DNA of 64,000 nucleotides from Oenanthe sinensis (Eukaryota > Streptophyta > Magnoliopsida > Apiales > Apiaceae). The stretch is taken from contig CM053802.1 of the NCBI GenBank assembly GCA_028671895.1, forward strand, positions 19,661,631 through 19,725,630. Reading direction: 5' to 3'. The notes below the pieces were generated by a model. That model made no database searches, had not been told where the DNA came from, and worked only from the letters and a program-made list of their open reading frames with translations. The translations under genes and the position numbers were made by a program. The number at the start of each line of letters is the position of its first letter. Within the stretch, counting starts at the first letter, position 1. Positions 47,401 through 57,419 of this stretch are shown here, piece after piece.

Positions 47401-48407
47401 CAATTTAACAACACTCTCAATATTATCAATAATTCAGCCAACTGCATCACCACTGCTAGACAGCTTTTAACATCATTTTACTACTTTCAAAACAACAAAT
47501 CACTTACCCTTTTACAACCATAATTCTTTACCAAGACACCTCCACAATACATACTCATACACCTTAACCCAATCATCATTATATTATACAATCATAGCCC
47601 ACAAGGCAAGCACTTAAGCATATAATCAAACTCATTACATAGCATGCTTTAACCACATGAACTCCACCAAGCTAGGGATTATATAATCAAGCTTCCCATG
47701 CTTATTAACACTACCCATAGCTTAAATAACCATTAACAAGTGCTAGCAAAGCTTAAGGATTCATAAAACAAGTGTTTAAGAATTTATACAAAATCAAAAC
47801 CACTATTCATGCACTTGAACTTTCATGAAAAGCTATAGATTTCATGGATAACTTTGCATGCAATTAAAGTATGTTGAACACATGGAGACTACCTTTCTTT
47901 TAAGCTTCTAACCAACACAAACAAGCAAGTATGGTGTGAGCTTGGATTTTTTTCTTCCTTCTTTCTCTTCTAGCTTGGCCGAATACTCCTCCTTGTTCTA
48001 GCCACCTTTGCTGATTTTTTTTCTCTTTGATTTCTTTATTGTTTAATCACTTACTTGACTCTTGGCTTAATACTCATCCCAAAGGTCAAGTCAAAGTTGG
48101 TCAAGTTCCTAGCACTTCTTTGACCTTTTTAGAATACTACTTGCATTACTTATCAATTTTAGCTAAGTGCAAGTATTTGGATTTTGTTAATCCATGAATA
48201 AAAAATTCGGCTCTTTTAAATTAATTCAAGGAAATCACTTGATTTTCTTTGGTTCCGTAACGATTCGCTACGACCAATTTAATCTTTAACTCATTCTGGC
48301 AATTTCAATAATTTAATTGCCCCACAAAAGCTTATTCCATAATTATTATCCAATACATACTTTTAATAACAAGGTTTTAAAAGTACTTAGATTTTAGTGA
48401 TATTACA
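44474..48407 (-). repeat. Element C 5' LTR
   Basis: 3934 bp, TGTAATATCAC to GGGGGCGTCACA on the minus strand. It has a 68-bp segment (from about 48252) lacking in the 3' LTR. Confidence 0.95.
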
Positions 48408-48412
48408 ATCAT

Positions 48413-50268
48413 CATGGGGGAATCTTACCCCTTCTAAGTCAGAATCATCAAACGATTCTCATTACCTCTCGGGCATGTGCCTTCTTGGAGTTTCGGGAGT
48501 TACCTGTTGCGGTTGGTCCTGAAATTACATTGATCATAGGCCCTCGGGGTTGATTGTTTCTGTCTTTGGGGTCTGAGTCCCTTCGTTTGTCATTGTGACA
48601 TCTGTCATGTCTAGCACCTTCCTTCGTATACTTTTACAAAATCACTCTTCTAATCAGAAACTCTATCTCATCTTTTAACTAATGGCAGTCATCAGTATCG
48701 TGTCCCACATCCATATAGAACCAGCAGTACGCGTTCTTATTTCTCTTTTCAGGATCAGTCCTTAGTGGCTTCGGCCATCGAAGGTCTTTACCCTTCTCGA
48801 TATCCATCAGTATTTGGCTACGGGTGGTGTTTAGCCTTGCATACTCAGCGAACCTGGATCCTCATTTCTTCTTGGAGTCGTTAACATCATCATTCTTTGC
48901 GTACTTGGTATCGATAGTATACTCAGTATCGCTGGGTCACTTCTTAGAGTAGGTGCTCGAGGCTTGAAACCCTTGGGCTTTCCTCATACTTTTCTTGGCC
49001 TTGATATACTTTCCAGCTCTCTCTTGGAGCTCATTCATACTCTCAGGGGCCCTCTTAGCCAATGATCTCTTGAAATTTTCGTCAGAAGCTCCTTGCTGCA
49101 AGGCTATCATGGCTACCTTCTGGTCTAAATCGGGGACCTTCAAGGCTTCCTTTGTGAATATGTTCATATAATCCCTCAAGGACTCATTCTTCCCCTGATG
49201 CATGTTCATTAGTGAAGATGAGCTCTTCTCATGAGTCTTGATGCTGATGAATTGACCAATGAAGGCCCTGCTCAGATCCTTGAATGACCCAACGGAGTTA
49301 GGTGGTAGATGACTGAACCACCGCTGAGCTATACCACTCAGGGTTTGGGGGAACGCCCTACACTTAACGGTGTCGTTAACGGGCTGTAGCAACAGTGCAT
49401 TAAAGAACGTGAAAACATGATTTGAGGGATCTCCCATTCCATTATAGGCCCTAATTGTAGGCATCTTAAACTTCCTTGATATCTTTACATTCATAATATT
49501 CTCAGTAAAAGGGGGAGTAGGATCATCAGGATCTCCAAGTGGTAATAAGTCTTGGAGGTTAGCCCTAACATGACTCGTCTTTGTTCGCCTCCCTGTTGGG
49601 GGCTCATCCAAATCTATCACAAGTGCGTTTCTGAACGACCCCCCCAGCACCTTCAACTCTGGGGCGCTGTCGCCTTGCTAGCGCCCTCTCCAGGTCTTTC
49701 CTCAGTCGCTGGGCTTCAGCTTCATGAGCGCGTATTCTTTCCTGAAGGTTCAGGGAGTCATTATCTTGAGACCCTCGGGGCTGGGTACTCCTCCCTCCAA
49801 GGGGTTCCTTACCGGGTCACCTCCGTCGTGGGTTAATATCCTCGTCAGATGACTCCTCGTCGTCAGTAGAGTAAGATCCAAAGAAATCCCGACTTTTTCA
49901 TTATGAGGTATAGTGGGGCAACAGCCCTTGCTCATAAGAGGGCTCATAGTTTCTTGGGAGCCTATAGCGACTTCGGGTGTTATAGTAGACGAGATCTACA
50001 AAGTAGGAGGAGCAATAAAAGTTATACGAAGGGGTGGAATTACCTGGAGTGGAGAAACTGAAGCATAGATGGATACATCGGGATTGGAAGGATGAACAAC
50101 GACGCTTAGGGGTCCGGTACGCCGGATACTTGCTTCAGGGTCCTCAACGGAGGTGGTGGGAACAATAGCTCCTTATTCCTGCATTGTGGCAGTAAGAACG
50201 TTGGTGTCAATAGTGATGTCAGGGACCTCTCCCTCGAGGTTGCTCGCGGTACTTCGTGTTCTTTCCAT
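48413..50268 (-). pseudogene. gag: Element A gag and start of protease region (broken)
   Basis: The probable start is ATG at 50268 (MERTRSTAS), 13 bases after the PBS region, with an early TAA about 45 codons on. The best-preserved part is 49656-48937: a retrotransposon-gag domain (PTIRAYNGMGDPSNHV, FPQTLSGIAQRWFSHLPP, FKDLSRAFIGQFIS, SLRDYMNIFTKEAL). Below it a Cys/His cluster YCWFYMDVGHDTDDCH (near 48700) resembles the zinc-knuckle-like motif of Tat Gag. Stops interrupt the last 300 bases. At 48412 the reading is cut by element C; skipping C and one ATCAT copy, it continues at 34566 into PLVITPVIGNSHVKR of the protease region. Confidence 0.8.
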
Positions 50269-50280
50269 GGTTGTTATCCT

Positions 50281-50304
50281 CTTCCCACAAACGGCGTCAA
50301 ATGT
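50281..50304 (-). other. Element A primer-binding region
   Basis: The minus strand reads TTTGACGCCGTTTGTGGGAA, close to the TGGCGCCGTTGCCGGGGA type (Asp tRNA) used by Tat and Athila elements. It begins about 19 bases inside the LTR end, a longer gap than usual, so a small insertion is likely. Confidence 0.6.
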
Positions 50305-50322
50305 TATATATCAAAAATGTGA

Positions 50323-50909
50323 TGTATTTAATACGCAATCATTGCTAGGGTTAGAGAGAGCTTCGAGCTATAATGGTTGCACTAACGTTTCATGACTAAC
50401 TCATGTCCTCGTTAATTGCCTACGTATCTTAATGGGTGTGAGAATCAAGCCAATAACGTAGTTCTAATGTAGAGGGGTTAGGCCCTTTATATTGGCACAC
50501 GAGGGCCTTGGAATCAGATTAGAATTAGGAGACTTGGTGGCCAAGTCTTCTAGTGACAAGGTTGTTGAAACTTTTTAGGAATGAGGGTCCTCGTTGGACT
50601 CTTCCCACGTTTGGGTTTCTAGATCCTTCTAGGATGAGGGCCTTCAACAGGCTTCTTGGGTCTTTACTGAGCATTTGCTAATTAATTACGAAATTAATAA
50701 TAAAGGCTTACTCGGCTTTTGGCTTCAACAGAGCTTGTGGACTGAACTTATAAATCCAGTTGATCCTTGGATTACAAATACAGTTGATTCTAGGATTTAC
50801 TTTCCTAGTTCGTTTCAAGGGCCCAAGCCTTTGGACCATACTAGGTCTAATAAATGAAATAATAAATGTTATATTTATTATTTTCTCCGGGCTATTTTTT
50901 CCCATATCA
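50323..50909 (-). repeat. Element A 5' LTR
   Basis: 587 bp. The minus strand begins TGATATGGGAAAAAATAGCC and ends GCGTATTAAATACA. It aligns with 12841-13400 with many differences. Confidence 0.85.
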
Positions 50910-51049
50910 AAACCCTATAACAAAATCTACTATATTTCAAATTCGGCCCATATTCAAAAACCCGTTATTCTAATCTAATTATAATCCTAATCTCTATCCA
51001 ATTTTAATCCCTTTATTATTAATAATCTATTTGTTATTCTAAAAAAATA

Positions 51050-51226
51050 TGGTAAAAAATTCAGCTTAGTTGAATTCACGTAACGTCATAACTCATTAGA
51101 ATTTATGTTCGGATATCTCTAACATTTATCGGTGTATCTGGTATCCATATATGTTATCTCTACTGAACGGAACGGCCTATCTAATTATAAGTAATTTCTG
51201 TAATTGCATATTTGACTTTTGTGGTG
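51050..51226 (+). promoter_or_regulatory. Distal promoter module of zinc-finger copy 3, outer copy
   Basis: Nearly the same as 1781-1951 and 51633-51804. It ends TTGTGGTG, fused directly to the interior of the MITE. Confidence 0.45.
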
Positions 51227-51622
51227 AGCCGAACCGAGCCGAACATTGTTAGACTCGAGCTCGACCGAGCCATAATTTTCAAGTTCGAGGTTCGGCTTGA
51301 CAATAGTTCAATATGATCGAGCTCAACTCGAAATCTCGGATTAATTATACTAAATATTGACAAAAAAACTCGAGTTTAATAAGATCGGCTCGAGTTCGAC
51401 TCAATTAAATATGTAAAATATATAAGAATATATAAAATAAATATAAACTCAATTAGGCTTGCTAGTCTTACAAGCTATGTAATTTGAAGCTTGAGCTTGG
51501 CTCGGTAAAGTATTCGAATATGTTGAGTTTGATTTCGGCTCGATTACTATCAAACCGAATTTGAATATTTTATGAACCGAACTTGAATAGCACATGAACA
51601 GTTTGACTCATTTACATACTTA
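51227..51622. mobile_element. GAGCTCGA-rich MITE between two promoter modules
   Basis: Lacks the left terminus (starts AGCCGAACCGAGCC) but keeps the right end, followed by TTTTGAACTCCGG. It has the same junctions as in copy 1. Confidence 0.65.
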
Positions 51623-51632
51623 TTTTGAACTC

Positions 51633-51842
51633 CGGTAAAAATATCAGCTAAGTTAAATTCACGTAACGTCATAACTCATTAGAATTTATGTTCGAATATC
51701 TCTAACATTTATTATAGTATACAATATCCATATATTTTATCTCTACTGAACGGCCTATCTAATTATACGTAATTTCTTTAATTGCATATTTGACTTTTGT
51801 GGTGCAGTAAGCTCGTTGTTCACTCCTCCGATCCTATAAATA
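51633..51842 (+). promoter_or_regulatory. Proximal promoter of zinc-finger copy 3
   Basis: The inner copy of the 170-bp module (to 51804), then GCAGTAAGCTCGTTG and the TATA box TATAAATA at 51835-51842. The start codon is 70 bases from the box. This is the least rearranged of the three promoters. Confidence 0.55.
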
Positions 51843-51904
51843 CTCAAGGCTTGAGTATATGTCCCACATATGTTCTTCATATTTTATTTGTGAAAACAGT
51901 AAGC

Positions 51905-52240
51905 ATGGCAATCTTTGTCAGGCAAACACCTTCCTGGAATCCACAATGTCCGTTCTGCAACAAACTAATCAGCTGCCTTTTTACCTTGTTTCTTCACTGC
52001 ATTAGGATTCACCTGGATATGCAGTGTCGCCTATGTGGCGAAGTAAATGTCGGTTATTTTAGCCTTGTTTACCATTTTGTGCGAGTTCACATGGAGAGAA
52101 CTATTACTAGACGGATGGATGTATTTCGAATTGGTACTATATTGCGAGAAATACCTTTATGTGAAAGATCATTGGATGACATGCAACTTGCTGCAATGTC
52201 ATTATCTCAGATCATATTGCGATACAGAGATACCATGTGA
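51905..52240 (+). CDS. Tandem C2H2 zinc-finger protein, copy 3 (best preserved)
   Basis: 111 codons from the ATG shared by all copies. Finger 1 CPFC...HCIRIH and finger 2 CRLC...HFVRVH both fit C-x2-C-x12-H-x4-H. A region with RRMDVFRIGTILREIPL and SLSQIILRYRDTM follows before TGA at 52238-52240. The spacer between the fingers is four residues (LDMQ), so they form a closely spaced pair. No signal peptide, EAR motif (LxLxL) or QALGGH motif is seen, so it is not a typical plant EPF-type finger. The frame continues alignable past the TGA to a TAA at 52391, then an acidic tail like that of copy 1. Either this is a truncated pseudogene, or the short form is the real product. DNA or RNA binding is inferred from the fingers only. 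Confidence 0.55.
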   Translation: MAIFVRQTPSWNPQCPFCNKLISCLFTLFLHCIRIHLDMQCRLCGEVNVGYFSLVYHFVRVHMERTITRRMDVFRIGTILREIPLCERSLDDMQLAAMSLSQIILRYRDTM

Positions 52241-52504
52241 CATGCCGTTCCTGCCTCTCTTGCTGTGCAATCATTGAATGTTAATTTCTCAATTCCAAGT
52301 GGAACCTATACTGTGCCGGTACAGATTGTCCAGAATATAGTTGGTACGAGACAGAATCAATCACCAGTGGCATCACAGTCATCAGAAGAATAACATACTC
52401 AATCCGTACAAAATTGCATTCCGCTCGTCAACCAGCTTAATGATCCTACTGAAGAAATAATCCATGTGGAAGATAGTGATGATCAAGAAATAGACTTGGA
52501 TTAA
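52241..52504 (+). pseudogene. Downstream half of zinc-finger copy 3 after the TGA
   Basis: In frame with 51905-52240. It reads HAVPASLAVQSLNVNFSIPS and on, almost as in copy 1, without indels. TAA at 52391-52393 breaks it again. The last codons before 52504 still read EDSDDQEIDLD. The conservation of frame suggests this was coding until recently. Confidence 0.5.
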
Positions 52505-52505
52505 G

Positions 52506-53727
52506 AGTCTTAAAGTGTAATTGCACACCGAGTTTGATGTGTGTATCAGGTTCTGAATCAAGATTATATAGTGAATAAAACCAGAACCTGCGGGCTTGGT
52601 GTTTGCAATGACTATCAATAAAACTATAAAAGTATTATATGAATCTGTTATGTATGATGAGAACGCATATCACATATGGTAAATGGAATTATAGTTGAAT
52701 AAGAGTGAATTGCAAAATGGTGATCAAACTATACATACTATAGCATTTTGGTTAAATTTTCAAATTCACAATTTGGTGACCAGACTTTCGTTTCATGTTT
52801 CAAAGAAGTGGCGGTTGACCACTTCTTAAAAAATTAAAAAATAAAAGCAATTTATCGCCACCATTTTATGGTGGCTAGCAACCTATCCGAAAGGTGGAAC
52901 TAATATCAGGCCACCAAATTTCGTATTTGAAAATCCAACCATCAAAGTACTGCACAACATAAAACTCAGCTAGTACCTTGTAATTAATGTACTCATTAAA
53001 TAATTATATGTTGTATTACGCTCATTGCAATCCTACTTAAATCCTCGTACATATGTGTATATAGGGAGATGTCCGAGTACAAATTAATATTACAATCTAA
53101 ATTAAAAGCTTATTATGTGTTTTTTGATGTTTTTATTTAAATGTTCAAAAAACGGTGGAAATTACTAATATTATTCACTACTGACTCTCTGAACTAGCCA
53201 TTAAACAATCTGAAAGTACTTAAGTATTGGATGCCTACTAATTTATCATTGTAATTATTTTGCAGTTCGTAACTCTTATTGTAGTTCAGTTAATCAAGCT
53301 CTGTTTTTTGTTCTGCTCAAGTGCTTGCAGTCTTTAGATCACAATTGTCTTCCTGCTAACTTTAAACATGGATAAGGTCTAAACTCTAAATATTAGTATT
53401 ATTTGCTGTAGTTCACTGGTCCCGGTAATTTTGGTCAATTGTAGATCTAGAAATTTCAAACAATAGTAAAAAAAAAAAACTATTTTAGCACACATATTAG
53501 GGGAGTTACCTTGACAAACTACAGGTTTACTTAAGCTCCCTGCATAAGAGGCCTACATGAACCTAGCAGACTGCAATAATTTAGTTTATCAGTGTTTGTT
53601 TTTGAAATTATCTGTGAGGCTGGTGGTTGATACTAGCTAATTGCATATGAAAATTTGTTATCATTTATTAGGTACTAGTGATAACAAAGACTAGACTCCT
53701 TACTACGCACTAGACACGTGACTTGTC
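52506..53727. other. Shared flank, then gene-free stretch
   Basis: To about 52810 it matches the flank of copy 1. Beyond that, no reading frame or repeat family could be assigned. Short inverted words (GAAGTGGCGGTTGACCACTTC) lie at 52806-52826. Confidence 0.5.
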
Positions 53728-54105
53728 CTACCAGAGTCCAACATATGCAGTTTCATCTTGGGGACCTTCGTCGTAACCCTGAGAATACTCGCCACTATTT
53801 CCCAACTCAACAAACTCATCGCAGTAATCCTCGATGCTACACATATTAGTATCAGTTGGATCCTTCGAAGATATCTCACTCCAGTCAAACTCATGCACAT
53901 TGTTGCTAAGTGCTTCGTTCATTTCCTTGCTATCGACATCAATTCCAGGCTGTGTAGGTTTAGCACATATTCCAATCTCTACTTGTGGCTCTTCAAGTAA
54001 CTCCCTCAGCAATTCTTCATCGAATTCAGTAGCTACCATTTCTTCAAATTCGTCGATGGTAAGGGGAGCGTCAGAACATTTGGGCTCTGAGGACATCTTT
54101 TCCAT
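53728..54105 (-). CDS. Small acidic protein of unknown function
   Basis: 125 codons, MEKMSSEPKCSD to ETAYVGLW. Very acidic throughout. The N-terminal part has a predicted helix rich in Glu and Leu (EMVATEFDEELLRELLEE). The middle contains Asn/Ser-rich and Asp-rich stretches, and the protein ends in an aromatic YVGLW. No signal peptide, membrane segment or zinc motif. A TATA box (TATAAATA on the minus strand) at 54188-54195, 83 bases before the ATG, and the lack of any break support a real gene. Many small acidic plant regulators share such an acidic helix plus short C-terminal motif, but I cannot assign a family. No transposon overlaps it. It is the most likely functional host gene in the window. 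Confidence 0.6.
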   Translation of the reverse strand: MEKMSSEPKCSDAPLTIDEFEEMVATEFDEELLRELLEEPQVEIGICAKPTQPGIDVDSKEMNEALSNNVHEFDWSEISSKDPTDTNMCSIEDYCDEFVELGNSGEYSQGYDEGPQDETAYVGLW

Positions 54106-54187
54106 GAACTATTGCGAACTTGTGAAAGAAAAGGTTAAGGTGACAAGTGGAAAAGATGGTAGATTTAAAAGTCGAAAAGAGGATATG

Positions 54188-54195
54188 TATTTATA
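54188..54195 (-). promoter_or_regulatory. TATA box of the small acidic gene
   Basis: TATAAATA on the minus strand. Transcription would start near 54160, leaving a leader of about 50 bases. Confidence 0.55.
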
Positions 54196-54698
54196 GATCG
54201 ATGGGAACTTCATGGGTAGTGTCTGAAGTTGATCAGGTCACTTTGTATAAAATTGAAAATTACAAGTACCTACTTCTGTTCTGGAAAATAGTGCAAAAAA
54301 CATATGGGGACCGTGAAACATCACATAAAGCTTGAAAAGTGTTGGAAACTTCTACTTAGAAAACACCAGTTGTTGTATGACTATTTATCAGCACCAGTGA
54401 GTACAAGTGCTGATAAGCAAACATCACATTGGTGGGGCATGCCTATCTCGTTTAACACTATAAAGCTATAGTGAAATGTTTGGTAGCTATTTTAGTTGCC
54501 TTTCTGTGATCATCTGCTTTTACGTATAGTTTTATCTATTATAAAAGCTTCTAAAAAGTTTAAAAGAGTTGGTGCGGCTCGATCGATCGGAATCCAACCT
54601 TTACAAAAGATTTAAGTTGAATACTAAACTTGAATATCATTCTGAAGACCTTCTATAAAGTAGTCTTAACTTTAATAAAGGCACTTGTTAACATACGG
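54196..54698. other. Upstream region of the small acidic gene
   Basis: No gene. CAGCACCAGTG and CAAGTGCTGATAAG lie near 54390-54415. A palindrome CGATCGATCG lies at 54579-54588. Nothing else assigned. Confidence 0.4.
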
Positions 54699-54885
54699 TA
54701 GATAATGCTCTATCTTATTCATAATATAAATCGTTTGACTTTGTTGCACGTATCTTTAAGTGTTTTGATTACATTGTTAAAAAAAATTTAAAAATTATTT
54801 CTAACCACGTAATCAAAGCACCTAAAAATACGTACAACAAAATCAAACGATTTATATTATAGACCAAAGAAAGTACTGTATCAAA
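54699..54885. mobile_element. Stowaway-like foldback MITE
   Basis: Arms ATATAAATCGTTTGACTTTG... and, reversed from the right, ATATAAATCGTTTGATTTTG... continue through GTACGTAT- and GATTAC-type words to an A/T-rich loop near 54780-54800. The outer parts (CTCTATCTTATTCATAATATA; reversed ACTTTCTTTGGTCTATAATATA) are weaker. TA flanks are possible on both sides. Confidence 0.6.
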
Positions 54886-56163
54886 GTTTCGAGGTTACCC
54901 TTATGTTGAAAGATGAATAAATACGACTTGGAGAATGTCGTAACATATAGAAACACATCCTCAGCTCCTTGCTATATATGTACCTATTTTTTACCGTTTG
55001 ATCTGTTTAATAATTTATATTTGTAGTTTGAATATGTAAGATATGCAATACTGTATGATGACTATATTCTAAGTGCCCAAATCTTCTTATTTATGTAAAT
55101 CAAATAGCATAAAGGGTAACGCCTGCACCTGAAAACAAAAATAAATCATTTAAACGTGCAAGGTGATGGGGTGTGCCAGATTTTGACTCCTGGAGAGGAT
55201 TATTGATTTATTATGCATGACGCAACTTTGGAAAATTAATCAAATATGTTCATTTAATATTGCAAAACAATTGAAGGTAACTTAGTAAAATAAAATAAAA
55301 ACAATTGTAGGTGCTCCTAGAGAGTAGCAAATAAATTCTGTCGGGCTCAAATGGCACCCGTGAATGACCAACCTCTCAAACTCAGAAAGCAATAAAAGAA
55401 AGAGTAATGCTTACGGGTATCAAAATATACATCAATTACATAAACATTTTCATGAATCATGCATAGTTAGATGTTTTTCTCGCAAAGAAAGCAGGGTTGC
55501 GAAGTCCCCTGTTCCGTTTTTTTAAAAGAAACCACATCACATAGTTCAGTTTTACATCGTCGTTCAAAGCAATATCTGGTGAATATTTCGGAACATTTAG
55601 CATTTTTCGCAGGAGAAAGACATTAGCATTATAAAAAATCTTCAAAAGTATCATTTTGACACACAAATGGGCAGGCAGGGTGTTAGGGACATGGAAGCAA
55701 AGTGGTAGGCAAAATGAATAAAATTGTTCGAAGAACACCCCGGTAGAGATCTAAAGGGTAGGATAACAATATAAGTGGAGCGATGAGTACATAGATGAAA
55801 TTGACCAAACCTCCCTCGTTATAGAAACTAAACATGGTAATACAACTGCACATGAGACTATGAGAGCACATGTGGTAATGTATATTCCACATGTTTCATG
55901 CAAGGACTGTATAAGTTACTATATTGGACTATTTTGCTGCAAAGCATGTAGGTGGCTAGGGTCTTTGTTTGCTCCTCAAATCTTTTGATTAGTTATGTTT
56001 TCCAAACTTTGTTAGCGCACTAGTAGTTTAGGCAGGCCTAATTCACCATAGCTTCGGCATAATTCGGCTAAACGTGATTAAATAAATTCGTCTCAACACT
56101 TGCGAGTTAGAAGGGGAACTCGGATGATATAAATTTTTAAAGACATTATTTCTTTAACAGACT
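54886..56163. other. Stretch without a recognised gene
   Basis: Two minus-strand frames (55683-55892, hydrophobic, with FIYVLIAPLILLSYPLDLY; 55457-55738) overlap each other in different frames and resemble no family I know. They may be remnants or chance. No promoter was seen. Confidence 0.4.
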
Positions 56164-56340
56164 TGATATGGGTAAGAAATAACCCGAAAAAAATGATAAA
56201 TATAGCATTTATTTAACCTAGAGTGGTCCAAAAGCTTGGGGCCCTTAAAGCGAACAAAAAATAATAATTCTAAAATCAACTGGATTTGTAATCCAAGGAT
56301 CAATTGGATTTGTACGTTCAACCATAAGCCACGTGGGGGA
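56164..56340 (+). repeat. Element B 5' LTR, truncated
   Basis: It matches the start of 59490-59920 (TGATNTGGGTAAGAAATAAC, AGCATTTATTTAACCTAGAG) and the CAACTGGATTTGTAATCC part of the element A LTR. It breaks off after about 175 bp. Confidence 0.65.
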
Positions 56341-56379
56341 TGGATATTCTAGGCCCATCTCCTATGGCTAGTACATAAA

Positions 56380-57171
56380 GAAAGTTTCTAATTGTTGAAA
56401 TTGACTACTTCACTAAGTGGATAGAAGCCAAGCCCTTGACTAAGATTGATACAAAGAATGTGACACAGTTCTTCTGGGAGAATGTCATATGCAGGTATGG
56501 GTTACCCAAGATCCTGGTGATGGACAACGGGACTCAATTCAACAACAAAGATTTTACTGAATACTGTGGAAAATACGATATTGAGTTCCGCTTCACTTCA
56601 GTGGCTCATCCTCAGGCGAATGGACAAGCAGAGGTTATCAACATAATTATCCTGGATGGGCTGAAGAAGAGGGTTGAGCGCTCTCAAGGGACTTGGGTTG
56701 AAGAATTACTCACAATCATGTTGGTGTATAGAACTACTTGCAGAATTTTTCGATAGATGCAACACCGTTTCAGTTAGCCTATAGGGCAGAAGCATTGGCG
56801 CATGTTGAGATTACTTAACCTGAAGTAAATGAGGAAGGTATGAAGTAAATGAGGAAGGTATGAAGCTTGCTCTGGACTTAATTGATGACGTGTGTGATGA
56901 AGCTAATGCTCGAATTGTTGTGAATCAGAAAAAGGCTTCGTTCTACTACAATCTTAGAGTCAAAGAGAGGTTTTTCCGTGAAGAAGACTTGGTCCTGAGA
57001 AAGATCGAGGCATCTAGAGTTGGTCCCAAGGGAAAACTAGCCCCGAATTGGGAAGGACCATATCAAGTCAAGAAAGTTACTAGGCAAGGAGCATACAAGC
57101 TCCAGACCTTGCAAGGAGTCAAGATCCCAAGAAGCTGGAATGCTGCCAACTTAAGGATTTACTATGTTTGA
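56380..57171 (+). pseudogene. pol: Element B integrase fragment
   Basis: 56436-56756 holds the second half of the integrase core, with Asp (VMDNGTQF) and Glu (NGQAEV) spaced as in D-D35-E; the first catalytic Asp may lie just upstream (VEIDYFTKW at about 56400). The frame shifts near 56750. 56860-57171 is the C-terminal part (KLALDLIDDVCDEAN, KKASFYYNLRVKERF, GPYQVKKVTRQGAY) and ends with TGA. A short direct duplication (GAAGTAAATGAGGAAGGTAT) lies just before it. Confidence 0.8.
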
Positions 57172-57419
57172 TTGAAGCTTTGATGCCTAAGTATTTTAAG
57201 TATTATCTATTGGTTTATAAGCCTTGGAGGCTAGACATTTCCAAGTATTGCCTAAGTTAGATAACTTGGTTTTTTCTATAAAAGGATGGTTTCCCATTTG
57301 CTTCATTTTCATTATGAGGATCTTGTTAAGTTTCGTTAAACCTTTATATGTCTCGTGAATGTTTGTTGGTTATATTCATATTAAACACGAAAACCAAAGA
57401 CAAGTAAAGAAACAACGAA

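Larger units (their letters stand above)
34567..48407 (-). mobile_element. Element C: Tekay-type chromovirus (Ty3/gypsy), nested in element A
   Basis: 13.84 kb, with LTRs 34567-38433 and 44474-48407, target duplication ATCAT at 34562-34566 and 48408-48412, Met-tRNA PBS beside the right LTR and polypurine tract beside the left LTR, hence minus orientation. Order: ORF0, gag, protease, RT, RNase H, integrase, chromodomain. By eye the LTRs differ by about seven substitutions, two T-run length changes and a 68-bp indel near 38352/48252. This makes it the youngest large insertion in the window. Confidence 0.95.
12841..50909 (-). mobile_element. Element A: Tat-type Ty3/gypsy retrotransposon, split by two nested elements
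   Basis: LTRs at 12841-13400 and 50323-50909 enclose a minus-strand gag-protease-RT-RNaseH-integrase and a plus-strand extra gene. The order of domains, the second RNase H-like domain after RT-RNaseH, the PBS of GACGCCGTTTGTGGGAA type and the antisense extra ORF all fit the Tat lineage. Its own length, without the 14-kb and 13.8-kb insertions, is about 10.2 kb. Frames are broken in many places and the LTRs differ in length and sequence, so it is old. No matching target duplication was found (CGAGG left, AAACC right). Confidence 0.85.

Noticed and set aside
12836..50914. Target duplication of element A
   Set aside because: Flanks CGAGG and AAACC do not match. The true duplication may have decayed or one border may have been rearranged.
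55457..55892. Hydrophobic minus-strand frames as a membrane-protein gene
   Set aside because: Two overlapping short frames, no shared splice pattern, no promoter and no recognised family.
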